Part shown: positions 19,712 to 28,956 of the stretch, in pieces
How the letters are laid out: each line of letters starts with the position of its first letter
Position numbering within the stretch: position 1 is the stretch's first letter
From: CAWATZ01 sp963784995
GTDB lineage: Bacteria > Planctomycetota > Planctomycetia > Gemmatales > Gemmataceae
Direction of reading: 5' to 3'
DNA length: 64,000 nt
NCBI GenBank assembly: GCA_963784995.1
Contig: CAWATZ010000003.1
Location: 2,542,001-2,606,000, forward strand
Translations under genes and position numbers: made by a program
Notes under the pieces: generated by a model
The model's input: only the letters and a program-made list of their open reading frames with translations
Databases searched by the model: none
What the model was told of the DNA's origin: nothing

Positions 19712-21188
19712 ATGACAACATCGCCGTTACCCCGTGTCTTCCCGTTGCATCTGAGCATCCTGGAGAAATTCTTTCTCCTGGAAGACCGTCCGGGGTTCCC
19801 CATGACGTTCGTCATCCAGCTGACCTTTGGAGGGCAGATCGACCGGATCGCCTGGGAAGGGGCCCTGGCAGGGGCCCTGGCCTTTCAGCCGCTCTTGACC
19901 GCGAACCTCGGTCCAGGCAAGGCCAATCGGATCTGCTGGGTGCCGGCCGGCAGGCCATTCCCCATCTCCGACTGGGGGCCGGAAGGGCAGGCCCTCACCT
20001 GTCCCGGCGCCAGCGAGAGGATCGATCTGACCCGCGAAACCGGCTTGCGCGTCTGGGTCCGGCAAGGACCGGAGCGGGCGGTGGTCACCTTGCAATTTCA
20101 CCACGCCTGCACCGACGGCATCGGCGCTTACCGGTTCATTGGCGAACTGCTGGCGGCCTACGGGATTCTGACCGAGGGGCCGGCTCGCCACGTGCTGTCG
20201 GAACTCGACGGGGGCCTGCTGCGCGGCCGGCAGCGGCGCGCCCTGGGCCGCGAACTTCCCTCGGCCTTCCGGTCCGCCTGGCGAGCCCTGTGCTACGGCT
20301 GTGGGTTGTTTGGCCGCAGCCCGGCGCTTCTGGCGGCGCCCTCCGCGCCCTCGGGCCCTGGTTTGGCGGAATCTTCCTATCCCGGCTTCTGCACCTTCTC
20401 CTTCGACCAGGCCATGCACCACCGCCTGCGCGACGTCGCCATCCAGAAGGGTGTGATGCTCAATGACCTGCTGCTGCGCGACCTGTTCCTGGCGCTGCGG
20501 CAATGGAATCGTCCCCACTACTGGTGGCGGGAGCATCCCCGGCTGCGGGTCATGATGCCCACCGACCTGCGCGAGCGACGACCTGTCCATGCCGGCCGCG
20601 AACATGGTCGGCTACACGTTCCTCAGCCGAACCACCCGGGAGATGTCCGCTCCGGACGACATGCTCCGCGGCATCGGCGCCGAGACGGCTTCCATCAAGC
20701 AGCTGCGGTCGGGCGCTAATTTCCTCGAAACGCTCCTGACCGCCGATTTTGTCCCCGGGCTTCTTTCTTTCGTCCTGCCCACCCGCTGGAGTCTCTGCAC
20801 CGCGGTCCTTTCCAACGTCGGCGACCCGAGCCGGCGTTTCACCGCCAAGCTGCCTCGCAAAGGGGGACGGGTCCATGCCGGCAACCTTGTCCTGGAGGAC
20901 ATCACCGGCGTGCCTCCCTACCGCCCCAAGACCCGGGTCACCATCTCCGTCTTCCAGTACGATCGCCGCCTGACCCTGTGTCTCCGCTGCGACCCGCACC
21001 TGTACCGTCTCGAAGAGGCCGAGCAGTTGTTGCGGGCCTACGTGGAGCAGTTGCAAACCAGCGTCAAGGAATGGCGTCCCGCCACGGTTTCGATCGGTGC
21101 TTCCGCCGAGAAGGAACCGCAGCCAGGCGATCCCGCCCCCACCCCCGGGGATCACCCACCTCTGTTTGAAGATCGGCAAATCGCGTAG
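19712..21188 (+). CDS. Condensation-domain/wax-ester-synthase-like acyltransferase, frameshifted
   Basis: A restored protein of about 490 residues. The motif HHACTDGIG near residue 130 is the HHxxxDG active site of the condensation/chloramphenicol-acetyltransferase-like superfamily, whose second histidine acts as general base in acyl transfer. Later segments (MPTDLRERD, MPAANMVGYTFL, LSNVGDPSRRF) fit the C-terminal half of wax ester synthase or alcohol acyltransferase relatives. The two halves are in different frames and join near 20573, where deletion of one base gives a continuous read. ATG 19712 is chosen over TTG 19694. It stands alone, divergent from the HEAT genes; an acyl-CoA or acyl-lipid substrate is likely but unknown. 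Confidence 0.68.
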
Positions 21189-21273
21189 AATCCGGACAGG
21201 CGCATCTGGCGAACGGGACGGTTTCCCGTGGGAGACCGCCCCTGATTCCGCGACTACCGGAAGGAACGACACC

Positions 21274-22575
21274 ATGAAGCAGCGACAAAGCCTGACGCGG
21301 CGAGCCGCCCTCACGGGTCTCGCCGGCCTGGGTGGACTGACCGTGGCCCTGGAGGGAGGCCCTCTGCCGGGCCTGGGTGGGCTGGGGTCAGCCCAGGCGC
21401 AGCCCTTGCCACCGCTGGTGGAGGCGATCCCGATCAAGGGCAAGGCCGGCCCTGGCCTGGAACCGTTCGACACATCCATGATCCAGATCATGGAGCGGCA
21501 CGGCATCCCGGGGGCGGCCCTGGCCATCGCCCGCAACGGCAAGCTGGTCCTGGCCAAGGGCTACGGCTGGTCCAACGTCCAGACCGGCGAGGCCGTGCAG
21601 CCGGAAACCCTCTTCAGCCTGGCGAGCCTGTCCAAGCCCCTCACCGCCGTCGCCACCCTCAAGCTGGTGGAACAGGGCAAGCTCGGCCTGGACGATCCGG
21701 TGCTGGACCGCATCCGGGACATCCAGCCGCCGCGCGGCGCCCGGATGGACCCGCGTTTCCGCACCGTCACGATCCGCCAGTGTCTCAACCACTCCGGCGG
21801 CTGGGACCGGATGGTCGCCGGCGACCCCATCAACTGGGAGCCGCAGATCTGCCGGATGTTCCGGGTCCGACCGCCCATCTCCGCGAGCCAGCTGCTCTCG
21901 GTCATCCTGGGCATGCCCCTCAACTTCGACCCGGGAACGGACGCGAAGTATTCCAACGTCGGCTACGTCATTCTGGGCGAGGTCATCTCCCGGATCAGCG
22001 GCCAGCCCTACGACCGCTTTGTCCTCGACAACGTCCTCAAGCCGATGGGCGTCACCCGGGCCGGGCTGCACGGCTTCGACGGCAAGTACGTGGCGGGGGA
22101 GGCGCTGCGTTACCTATCGGGGTCGTTCATCCCACTGCCGCCGATGCTGCTGCCGATGATCAACGCCGCAGGGGGCTGGACCACTTCCGTGGTGGGCCTG
22201 GCCCGCTTCCTGACCAACCTGGACGGCAGCCGGGGCAAACCGATCCTGAGCGACAAGCTGCGCAAGGAGATGCTGGACCCACCGCCCCGGCCGATCCAGC
22301 CGCGTCCGAATGGCACCTGGTTCGGCCTGGGCTGGGACAGCGTGCTGCGCACCGACACGGCCTTCAGCTACTTCAAGGACGGCAGCTACCAGGGCATTCG
22401 GACCTTCATGAAACGGCTGCCCAACGGGGTCAACTGGGTGCTGCTGTACAACGCCAGCATGGAATTTGACCCCGTGGACATGCAAATCACCGCCAGCACG
22501 GTCCAGGAGGTTCGCCAGCTCATCGAGCGGTTCGAGAAGTATCCGGACATTGATCTGTTCAAGGAATATCCGTGA
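21274..22575 (+). CDS. Beta-lactamase-family serine hydrolase, Tat-exported
   Basis: A 433-residue protein beginning with a twin-arginine type signal (TRRAALTGLAGLGG) that predicts export of a folded enzyme. The catalytic SxxK is in FSLASLSKPLT near residue 118 and the YxN motif is YSN near residue 226, as in class C beta-lactamases, D-aminopeptidases and related esterases. It could cleave peptides, esters or lactams outside the cytoplasm; the sequence does not tell which. The start ATG has AGGAA about 9 nt upstream. It begins 85 bp after the acyltransferase gene on the same strand and ends at a palindrome shared with the convergent neighbour. Confidence 0.88.
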   Translation: MKQRQSLTRRAALTGLAGLGGLTVALEGGPLPGLGGLGSAQAQPLPPLVEAIPIKGKAGPGLEPFDTSMIQIMERHGIPGAALAIARNGKLVLAKGYGWSNVQTGEAVQPETLFSLASLSKPLTAVATLKLVEQGKLGLDDPVLDRIRDIQPPRGARMDPRFRTVTIRQCLNHSGGWDRMVAGDPINWEPQICRMFRVRPPISASQLLSVILGMPLNFDPGTDAKYSNVGYVILGEVISRISGQPYDRFVLDNVLKPMGVTRAGLHGFDGKYVAGEALRYLSGSFIPLPPMLLPMINAAGGWTTSVVGLARFLTNLDGSRGKPILSDKLRKEMLDPPPRPIQPRPNGTWFGLGWDSVLRTDTAFSYFKDGSYQGIRTFMKRLPNGVNWVLLYNASMEFDPVDMQITASTVQEVRQLIERFEKYPDIDLFKEYP

Positions 22576-22591
22576 GCGGTCCTGGAGTCAG

Positions 22592-22627
22592 GGTCGCCCC
22601 CCCAGAACATGTCTGGGTGGGGCGACC
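22592..22627. terminator. Hairpin between convergent genes
   Basis: GGTCGCCCCCCCAGA pairs with TCTGGGTGGGGCGACC around a 5-nt loop, with one bulge. It sits between two converging genes and could terminate both. There is no T tract on either side. Confidence 0.6.
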
Positions 22628-22683
22628 GGCCGCAAATCTGCATGCCGTCCGCTGCTTGCACAGCAATTCCCGGACTCGTGCCG

Positions 22684-25600
22684 TCAGCGCCTGGCCGGGT
22701 CGGGAGCGGCGACCGAGAAGGTCCGTTCGATTCGGGCGACGTTGCCTTGCCGGTCCTTGATCGAAACGATCAGCTTGCCTCTGGGAAGGCGGGGAAGCGG
22801 CTGGGCCAGCTTCAGCTCCCAGCGATTGGTCCGGCAGAGCCTTGAACTTGCCGGCCAGGTTCTGGCCGGCCGGGACGCCGTCGAGCGGGGAAATCGGCGG
22901 TGACCTTGAAGCTGTCCATGTCCAGGCCGCTGCCGTAATCGTGCATGCCGAGCAAGATGTGCGTCAGCGGCTCCGTGCTGCGCCAGGCTCGCGGCGCGGC
23001 CAGCGTCAAGGTGGGACGGCCCTCGTCGAGGAGCCAGCCGCGGCGCGCCTCCGGGTCCTTCGGATCGGGGCAGTCGATGGGGCTGCCCAGGTCGATCCAG
23101 CGGACCAGGGTGAGCTTGTCCTCGTCGCTCAGCGGCGCGACCTTGATGAGCTTGCCGTCGGGGCCCTTGTACGTCCCGGCCACCGCTTCCGGCGGCGGCA
23201 TGGCGCTGCCGGTGTAATCGACGTCCATCCGCTCGCGATGATGGTGGTGGCCCCAGTTGACCATGTGCTTGTCGTTGTCGTAATCCAGCGGCGGGCTGTC
23301 GATGTCCTCGTTGCGGAAGCCGTCGAGCCGCCGGCCGTACACTTTCCAGATGAGCGGACTGCGCCGGGACTGGAACGGCGGCGAATACTGGGCCAGGCGA
23401 GCGTAGGTTCGCGGGCAGATTTCGCCGCAACTGGGGGAAACCCGACCAGGTCACGTGTCCCGCGGCAAACCCGGACTTGGCTGTCGGGCCGATAATCGTC
23501 CAGCGCCAGCCGGCCGGCCGGCTTCTCGTTCTTGATCGTGTGACAGGCAACGCAGCTGCGATCCAGGATCGGCTTGACGTCGCGGTAGAACTCCACGTCC
23601 TTGACCTGCTGGACGAACCGCACGCCGGTACGGTCTTGCACGTCCGACTTTGCGGCCGGAGCGGTCATTGGCCTTGGTCGTGAACAGAGGATGTTCTTTG
23701 GTCAGGTCCCAGACCTGGTAGTCGGGCTTGGCGGCCGCGGTCTGCTCGAAGGGCGGTCGGTTTCTGGCTGTGGGCATGGCAGCCGCCGCAATTGTTGCGG
23801 ATTTCGCCGGGACGGACCTGGTGCCAGGTCTGGGCCATGTTCAGCACCATGCCGTTGTTGTCGAGCGTCTGGAAGGTCCAGGCGACGTCGGCCGGGATCT
23901 TGGCCAGGAAGCTGGTGTCGGGATTGCCGTCGGGGTCGAGCGGCTGCTTGCCGTCCGCTGGCGAACTTGCGGACCGGGAAATTCGCCCAGGATGCGCAGC
24001 CGTTCCTCGGAGTTGCTGACCGAGCGCGAAATGGCGGGTCCGCGGTTCCTTTCGGTGGCCCAGGTCGCTGACCGGCTCCAGGATCACGATGCGGATGCCC
24101 CAGATGTCGCTGTTCTCGTACAGGCCGGCGTCGGCGCCTTGCTGGCTCCAGTTGCCGAGGGTCGGCGCCAGCTCGCGCCACATCTGCTTGCGATCGTTGG
24201 GCTCTCGGCGAGCGGGCGGTGACGGAGCCGGGCGGCACGATGCCGCCGGGATAGCTCTCGCGCTTGTACAGGCTCGAGCGTACCGACCAGGCCGAACGGC
24301 GTGCCGGCGGGCAGATGCTTCGATTTCTTGCCGTCGTTGCGATGCACCAGCCGGCGCGGCTCGTCCACGCCGTAGATGCGCTTGTACGGCACCAGGGCCC
24401 GGGGCCACAGTTCCTGATACTTCGGATCGTTCTTGATGAGCAGCATCTTCGAGGGGTGGTTGATCGGCCGGCCCGACTTCAGCAGGTAGATGCCGGCGTC
24501 GTAAACCGGCGTGGATTGGTCCTGCGCGTCCCACGGCAGGGACCAGGTCAGCAGCAGATGATTGTCGGGGGCGGCCGACGGATGCGTGACGTTGCCCACG
24601 AAGGTCTCGTTGTTGACGTTGCCGGTCTTGTGATTGGGCCGAACGTCCTCCTCGCTGGCAAACAGCGTCAGCTTGACGAGGCCGAACGGTGCAAAGCGCC
24701 TGGCGCCGGGCAGGAACCGCGGCTGCCCCTCCGGGAGTTGCATCGGGAACTTCCAGAAAGTGCCGAAGCCGTCCGTCGAGCCGGTCTGGTAATACGACTC
24801 GACGACGATGCTTTCATCGGAGAGCTGGGTCTGGAAATGGACCGCCTGGCCGCGCGGCGAACCCAGGGCGCTGGTGAGCGGTCCCCAGTTGGTGCCGTCC
24901 GGGTGAATGGCCCAGATGCCCCATTGCTCGTCGCCGCGCAAGCCCTGGGTTTCCAGCGAGCTGAACATCACCCGCCCGTCCTTGAGGGGAGTCGGATGGA
25001 GGGCGCCGCCGAGGTTCATCGGTCCGATCAGCTCGACGTTGCTGCCGTCCTCGTCCATGACGAACAGCTGCACGGCGGCCTGGGTTTGCTCGCGGACGCC
25101 GCGATAGCCGTTGCGGTCGCTGACGAACACGACCTTGCCGCCCGGCACCGGGCACGGTGCCAGGTTGTGTACGCCGCGCGGGTGCGAGTCGGTTCCCTCG
25201 GGCACGACTCCGGTGTTCGGGAGTGCGTTCCTGGTGGGTAAGCTGAACCACCTTGCGAGTGGGAACGTGAATCTTGTAGATGTCCGACCCTTGGCGGCTG
25301 CGCACTCGGGTCATGTGGGCCTCCTCCTTGGTGCCCATGTGGTGGAACTTGGCGAAATAAACCCACTGGCCGTCGAACGACACCATCGGGTCGGTGATGG
25401 ACTCCTGCTGGCTCCACCGCCACCAGCGATTCGTCCCGCCCATCCGGGTGCAGAAGTCTCAGCTCCGCCCCTGGCGCATTGGTCTGGTGCAGCCCGGCCT
25501 GGTTGAGGTGGTTGATCTGGTAATACTCCTTGGGATAGGGCCGCGGCACGCGCACGTAAACAATGGGATAGTCGAACTTGACGCTCTTGTCGGTCGAGAC

Positions 25601-25801
25601 GAGCGGGGGGAAATCGTGCGCGGCGATCCCAGGTGCGGCGCGGGAAGCATTTGGTGTCCCCTTGCTCCTCGGTAGGGGATAGCTGGGCCGGCCTGTCGGC
25701 GCCGCTGGCGGTCGGGCTCTGGTCAGCGAGCCGGCCGAAGGGCCGGCCAACGTGGCCAGCAGCAGGAAGAGGACGAGCAGCTTCAGTTTGGCGGCAGACA
25801 T
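22684..25801 (-). pseudogene. Dihaem HzsA-like (hydrazine synthase alpha-related) protein, heavily frameshifted
   Basis: The pieces join into one protein of about 1040 residues. It begins with a signal peptide (KLKLLVLFLLLATLAG) at ATG 25801. A beta-propeller-like middle part follows (PGGKVVFVSDRNG, FVMDEDGSNVELIGPMN), then two haem c sites, CGGCH near 23785 and CVACH near 23548. This order resembles non-anammox planctomycete relatives of hydrazine synthase alpha, and the haems predict a periplasmic redox or electron-carrying role. At least seven single-base indels break it, for example near 25440, 25235, 24290, 23750, 23650, 23400 and 22890. The density is far above that of neighbouring genes, so a decaying gene is possible, but local sequence error is equally possible. 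Family call is from memory of the domain order and is moderate. Confidence 0.55.
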
Positions 25802-26058
25802 GGTGTGCAGCACTCCTCGAGTCAAGGCGACCGGGGTGGGGGCCGGCGCCATGGCGCCGGCGGTAAGCAGGGGAGGGAACGGAGGATATTGTAGGAGGGC
25901 CGCCTGGCGCTGTCATGTCCAACCTCGCCTCTACGGCTTCGCCTGGCCCCTTTTCAGCACCAGGCCCAGCGCGGTGCAATCCCTGTCGTTGGGTGGATTA
26001 TACCGAACGACAGCGGACGGGACAATTCGCCACAAGAAAGGGAAAGGCCCCTCTCCAA

Positions 26059-26087
26059 CGAGCCGCCGGGACATACCCGGCGGCTCG
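26059..26087. repeat. Short perfect hairpin
   Basis: CGAGCCGCCGGG, loop ACATA, CCCGGCGGCTCG. A 12-bp perfect stem with no T tract. It lies 258 bp upstream of the HzsA-like start; its role is unclear. Confidence 0.7.
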
Positions 26088-26172
26088 TCGGGCTGGGGAC
26101 GGGGGTGCATGGGTTGCATTCGCGGCGACACACACAACGCTCTGGGAGGCCCGCACTCCGAGCTTGCCTGCC

Positions 26173-26296
26173 CTGCCTGCCATATGTTTTGCAGAGGCGG
26201 AGAGGCCCGAAAGAGCCGGTCGCTGACGGAGGGATGACAGACGGCGTCATTTGTCTGCCTGCCTGCCAGTTGCCAGGGTATTCGAGGCCTGGCTGG
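26173..26296 (+). repeat. Dispersed intergenic element, copy 1
   Basis: Bases 26202-26296 match the reverse complement of 63613-63708 at about 73 of 95 positions by hand alignment, and the similarity extends upstream through a TGCCTGCCA motif. The motif CTGCCTGCC occurs more than once in each copy. Both copies lie in intergenic space. It may be a structured RNA, a protein-binding array or a decayed mobile element. Confidence 0.7.
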
Positions 26297-26507
26297 GTGA
26301 CTGCTTCCCAGCGTCTGCAAGGGCAGGGCGCAGGATCAGTCCGACATCAGCGCGGGAGCCAAGATACCGAACGAAGTGCTGGAAAGTGCCGGAACCTCTT
26401 TCGCCGCATGTCGGTATAATGCGTTTGTGCTACCCATGTCGTGCGGGGTTGCGTCCTGACCCGGATGCCCACAGCGTTGGCGGCCACTGCGACGGAGTCA
26501 GACCTTC

Positions 26508-26669
26508 CTGAGCAGTGAACACACGAAGAACAAGCGGCGGTCAACCAAGGAAAAACACGAGCAAGGCCAGCGAAAGAAGAAGATGGGTGCCAGCGGTGAG
26601 AAGGGAGACAAGCGGCGTAAACGGCAGCAGCGGAAACGGAGAAGAGCGCAAGAGGAGAAGGGAGAGTGA
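26508..26669 (+). CDS. Possible small Lys/Arg-rich protein, no ATG start
   Basis: A frame of 53 codons rich in Lys, Arg, Glu and Gln ends 5 bp before the TPR gene. The only early start candidate is CTG at 26508, or an internal ATG near 26583. The composition (KNKRRSTKEKHEQ, then KRRKRQQRKRRR) looks like a small nucleic-acid-binding protein. The close spacing to the next gene suggests cotranslation. The lack of a normal start may be real, or a base error as found elsewhere in the window. I do not recognise a family. Confidence 0.4.
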   Translation: MSSEHTKNKRRSTKEKHEQGQRKKKMGASGEKGDKRRKRQQRKRRRAQEEKGE

Positions 26670-26674
26670 GGCAA

Positions 26675-27327
26675 ATGGCTCGTGTCAACGTGGGCGATCG
26701 GATCAACGATCTCATCGAAAGTGAGCAGTGGGAAAAGGCCCGCGACTAATCGAGAAGGAGTTGATCAAGGAGCCAGACAGTCATTGGCTGCTAACGCAGT
26801 TGGGGGAAACTTACTACGAGCAGCGACAATTTCAGAAGGCCCTGGGACTCTTCCTGAAGTCCAGGGACATTGTCCCTGATTGCCCCCTGACGCTGTGGCA
26901 CCTGGCCGGCACTCTGGATGCTCTTGGGTATCAGAGCGGGGCCCTGCGCCTTTACACCTGGCTTCTGGAGAGCAAGAAGACGGCCGAGGATGACCCATGC
27001 TGGGAAAGCAAGGAGTGGACCGACGCCCTCAAGACCGACTGCGTCTTCCGAATCGGCATTTGCTTCCAGCACCTCAACCGCAAGGACAAGGCAAAATCCT
27101 GCTTCCGCCGGTATGCCGATCTCCTTCTGGCGGGGGCCGCGGGCTCGTATCCCATTGAAGAGGCCATGCAGCACCTGCGAGAATTGGGGCACAGCAAGCA
27201 GGAAGAAGTCGAGAAGGCGTTGCGGAAGACCGCAGACTGGGTCCATCAGGCGTCTGGCAAAGCAAACACGGCAACCGAACTGCCGAAGCTGGACCGCAAG
27301 AGGCTGCGGCAGTTACAAGAAACGTGA
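26675..27327 (+). CDS. TPR-type protein, frameshifted
   Basis: A protein of about 217 residues when restored. ATG 26675 reads MARVNVGDRINDLIESEQWEKARD and then stops at TAA (26747-26749). Adding one C to the preceding single C continues as LIEKELIKEPDSHWLLTQLG, the large downstream frame. The region has tetratricopeptide-like helical pairs (LGETYYEQRQFQKALGLFLK, LAGTLDALGYQSGALRLY), a fold that binds proteins. No signal peptide is seen. A GGAGAG site precedes the start within the end of the small basic ORF. A loss of one C in a homopolymer is the simplest explanation of the break. Confidence 0.7.
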
Positions 27328-27575
27328 CGGTTCACGGTCCGCTTGGAGGAACCCACGCTGCCTCCCCAGTTGGTAAGGCTGCCGGGGCGTGAAGAAAAGG
27401 AGCGAGGTCACACCTTCTCGGCCTGCACCGATTCCTCTGTAAGACCGGAAAAGGATCATGGTTGGGCCTGGGCCAGGTCAGCGATTCTGTACAATCCAGA
27501 AAGCGTGACATTATCCCCGCGGGCTGTCTCGCGGCGTGATCGAAGCCGGGGAATGGACTAACCGAAGGTGCATCG

Positions 27576-28496
27576 ATGGCAGCTGCCATCATCTTCATGC
27601 AGTGGGAAAGCTACATTGGTGCCTCGGACAGGCGGCCGTTCTTTTCCGAAGAGCCGCTGACGTTCAACACGCGCCAGGAGCGGCTGCACCGCCTGGCCGC
27701 TGGTGACCGCCTCTGGCTCGTGTCGCGTTGTCCGGAGGATGGACAGTATTATTTCGTTGCCGTTTTGCGGATTGAGCAGTTGATCCGGAACCCGCCCGGC
27801 AGCGAGAAGGCGACCCTCTTCGGCGAGTACGCCATCCGAGCCGACCGGTCCCAGAGCCACGACCTCGGCCAAAGGTTCCCCGCCGAGGGACTCCTCCGTG
27901 CCTTCACGTTCGAGACGGGCCGGGCGATCAAGTACGGGGCCAGCATTGGTCAATCGTTGCAGAGCTTGCGTCTGCTCGATTCCAGTGATGAGCGTGTGCT
28001 GGATGCCGCCCTCGGCACTATCCAGAAAGGCGAGTCCCCGCCCTTTGTCACGTCCTGTGGTCTGTGGACGAAATGTGACGGTGTGTTCGCAGGTTACTTC
28101 TTGAAGAACTGGCACCAGTGTCACGAACCGCTGGCGTTTCTCTTGTCTGACCCACCCCCGGCATTGCGGACAGGGTCGCCGGTGTTCATCCACTCGGATG
28201 GAAATCTGCGATTGCTGGCGCGGTTTCGAGAAGGGCAATTCGTAGCGGGCTACAAGCGCACCGTTGAAGCGGAAGAACGCCAGGCGGAGCGTGAGCGGGT
28301 CTGGTTGGCTCACCGAGCCAGCACGGTCGATCCGCCGACGAAGCAGGAGTTTGACAAGTTTTGGGATGCTCAGGACGGAGTGCGGGGGCTTTTCCTCATG
28401 GACAAGGTCGCTGAGCTGCCGAAGCCAGTCGAGTTCAAGGTCTACGGTCGGGCACTGAATGGGGGTATCCGAGGGGAGTCGGCTATCGATACTTGA
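27576..28496 (+). CDS. Unknown 306-residue protein beside the defence island
   Basis: A complete frame with ATG 27576 after GAAGGTG. The N-terminal 120 residues (IIFMQWESYIG, then GDRLWLVSRCPEDGQYYFVAVLRIEQL) have the look of small beta-barrel modules of the PUA/EVE/ASCH type that read modified bases or RNA, but this is a weak impression only. A middle cysteine group (SCGLWTKC) and a C-terminal charged helical part follow. It is on the plus strand, converging on the acidic protein gene, and lies outside the inverted repeats. I cannot name a family. Confidence 0.6.
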   Translation: MAAAIIFMQWESYIGASDRRPFFSEEPLTFNTRQERLHRLAAGDRLWLVSRCPEDGQYYFVAVLRIEQLIRNPPGSEKATLFGEYAIRADRSQSHDLGQRFPAEGLLRAFTFETGRAIKYGASIGQSLQSLRLLDSSDERVLDAALGTIQKGESPPFVTSCGLWTKCDGVFAGYFLKNWHQCHEPLAFLLSDPPPALRTGSPVFIHSDGNLRLLARFREGQFVAGYKRTVEAEERQAERERVWLAHRASTVDPPTKQEFDKFWDAQDGVRGLFLMDKVAELPKPVEFKVYGRALNGGIRGESAIDT

Positions 28497-28956
28497 GTTT
28501 GGCTCAATGCGTGTTGCTCCTGCGGCGGTCTGTGATCTCGGCGGAAACGAATGAGATGTACTTGCAGGCGATCTTGAACGTCGCTGGCTCGAAGGTTGAC
28601 TGGTAACCGTTCACGAGTCGAGGTTTACAAGCGTACAGACCAGACGAATTCCAAAACAGAGAAACCCAGGCCAGGCCCACTATTGGCAGAACCTGGGTGA
28701 GAGCGACCACTGTTCAGCGTCGGGGGTAGTGGGTGGCATTGGGTTGCCAGGTGAGGGGCGTCTGACCCTGCGCCCCCAGATTGCTTCGGCGTGTCGGCCC
28801 TCTGCGGGCTGGTGACCTCAGCTTGCGCGGAGGTCGATTTGACCGAGGTAGGTACTCCACGAGCCAACCACAACCTTGCAACACTCGTCCACCCACATTT
28901 TCCATAGATCCCGCCCTCTTTCCTGACATTCCCTGACACGGGTCTTTGCGCCGTTG
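28497..28956. other. Convergent intergenic region holding the left inverted repeat
   Basis: Between two converging genes. It contains the left copy of the 40-bp inverted repeat (28601-28640). A 68-codon minus-strand frame (28504-28710) crosses it but has no supporting feature. The first 200 bases look less GC-rich than the window in general. Confidence 0.5.
28601..28640 (-). repeat. Left copy of island-flanking inverted repeat
   Basis: Read on the minus strand, it matches 34071-34110 (plus) at 33 of 40 positions, with exact blocks CTGTACGCTTGT and TCGTGAACGGTTAC at the same spacing. The two copies point outward and enclose the Vsr/methyltransferase/ATPase operon. Confidence 0.7.

Larger units (their letters stand above)
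25802..26507. other. Long intergenic region with hairpin and dispersed repeat
   Basis: A 700-bp stretch between the HzsA-like gene and the small basic ORF, on divergent strands. I see no convincing gene. It contains a 12-bp perfect hairpin and the element listed at 26173-26296, which recurs near 63.7 kb. The promoters for both sides should lie here. Confidence 0.55.

Noticed and set aside
28504..28710. 68-codon minus-strand frame at the island edge
   Set aside because: It overlaps the left inverted repeat, has no ribosome-binding site or domain, and its similarity to the frame at the right edge is explained by the repeat DNA.
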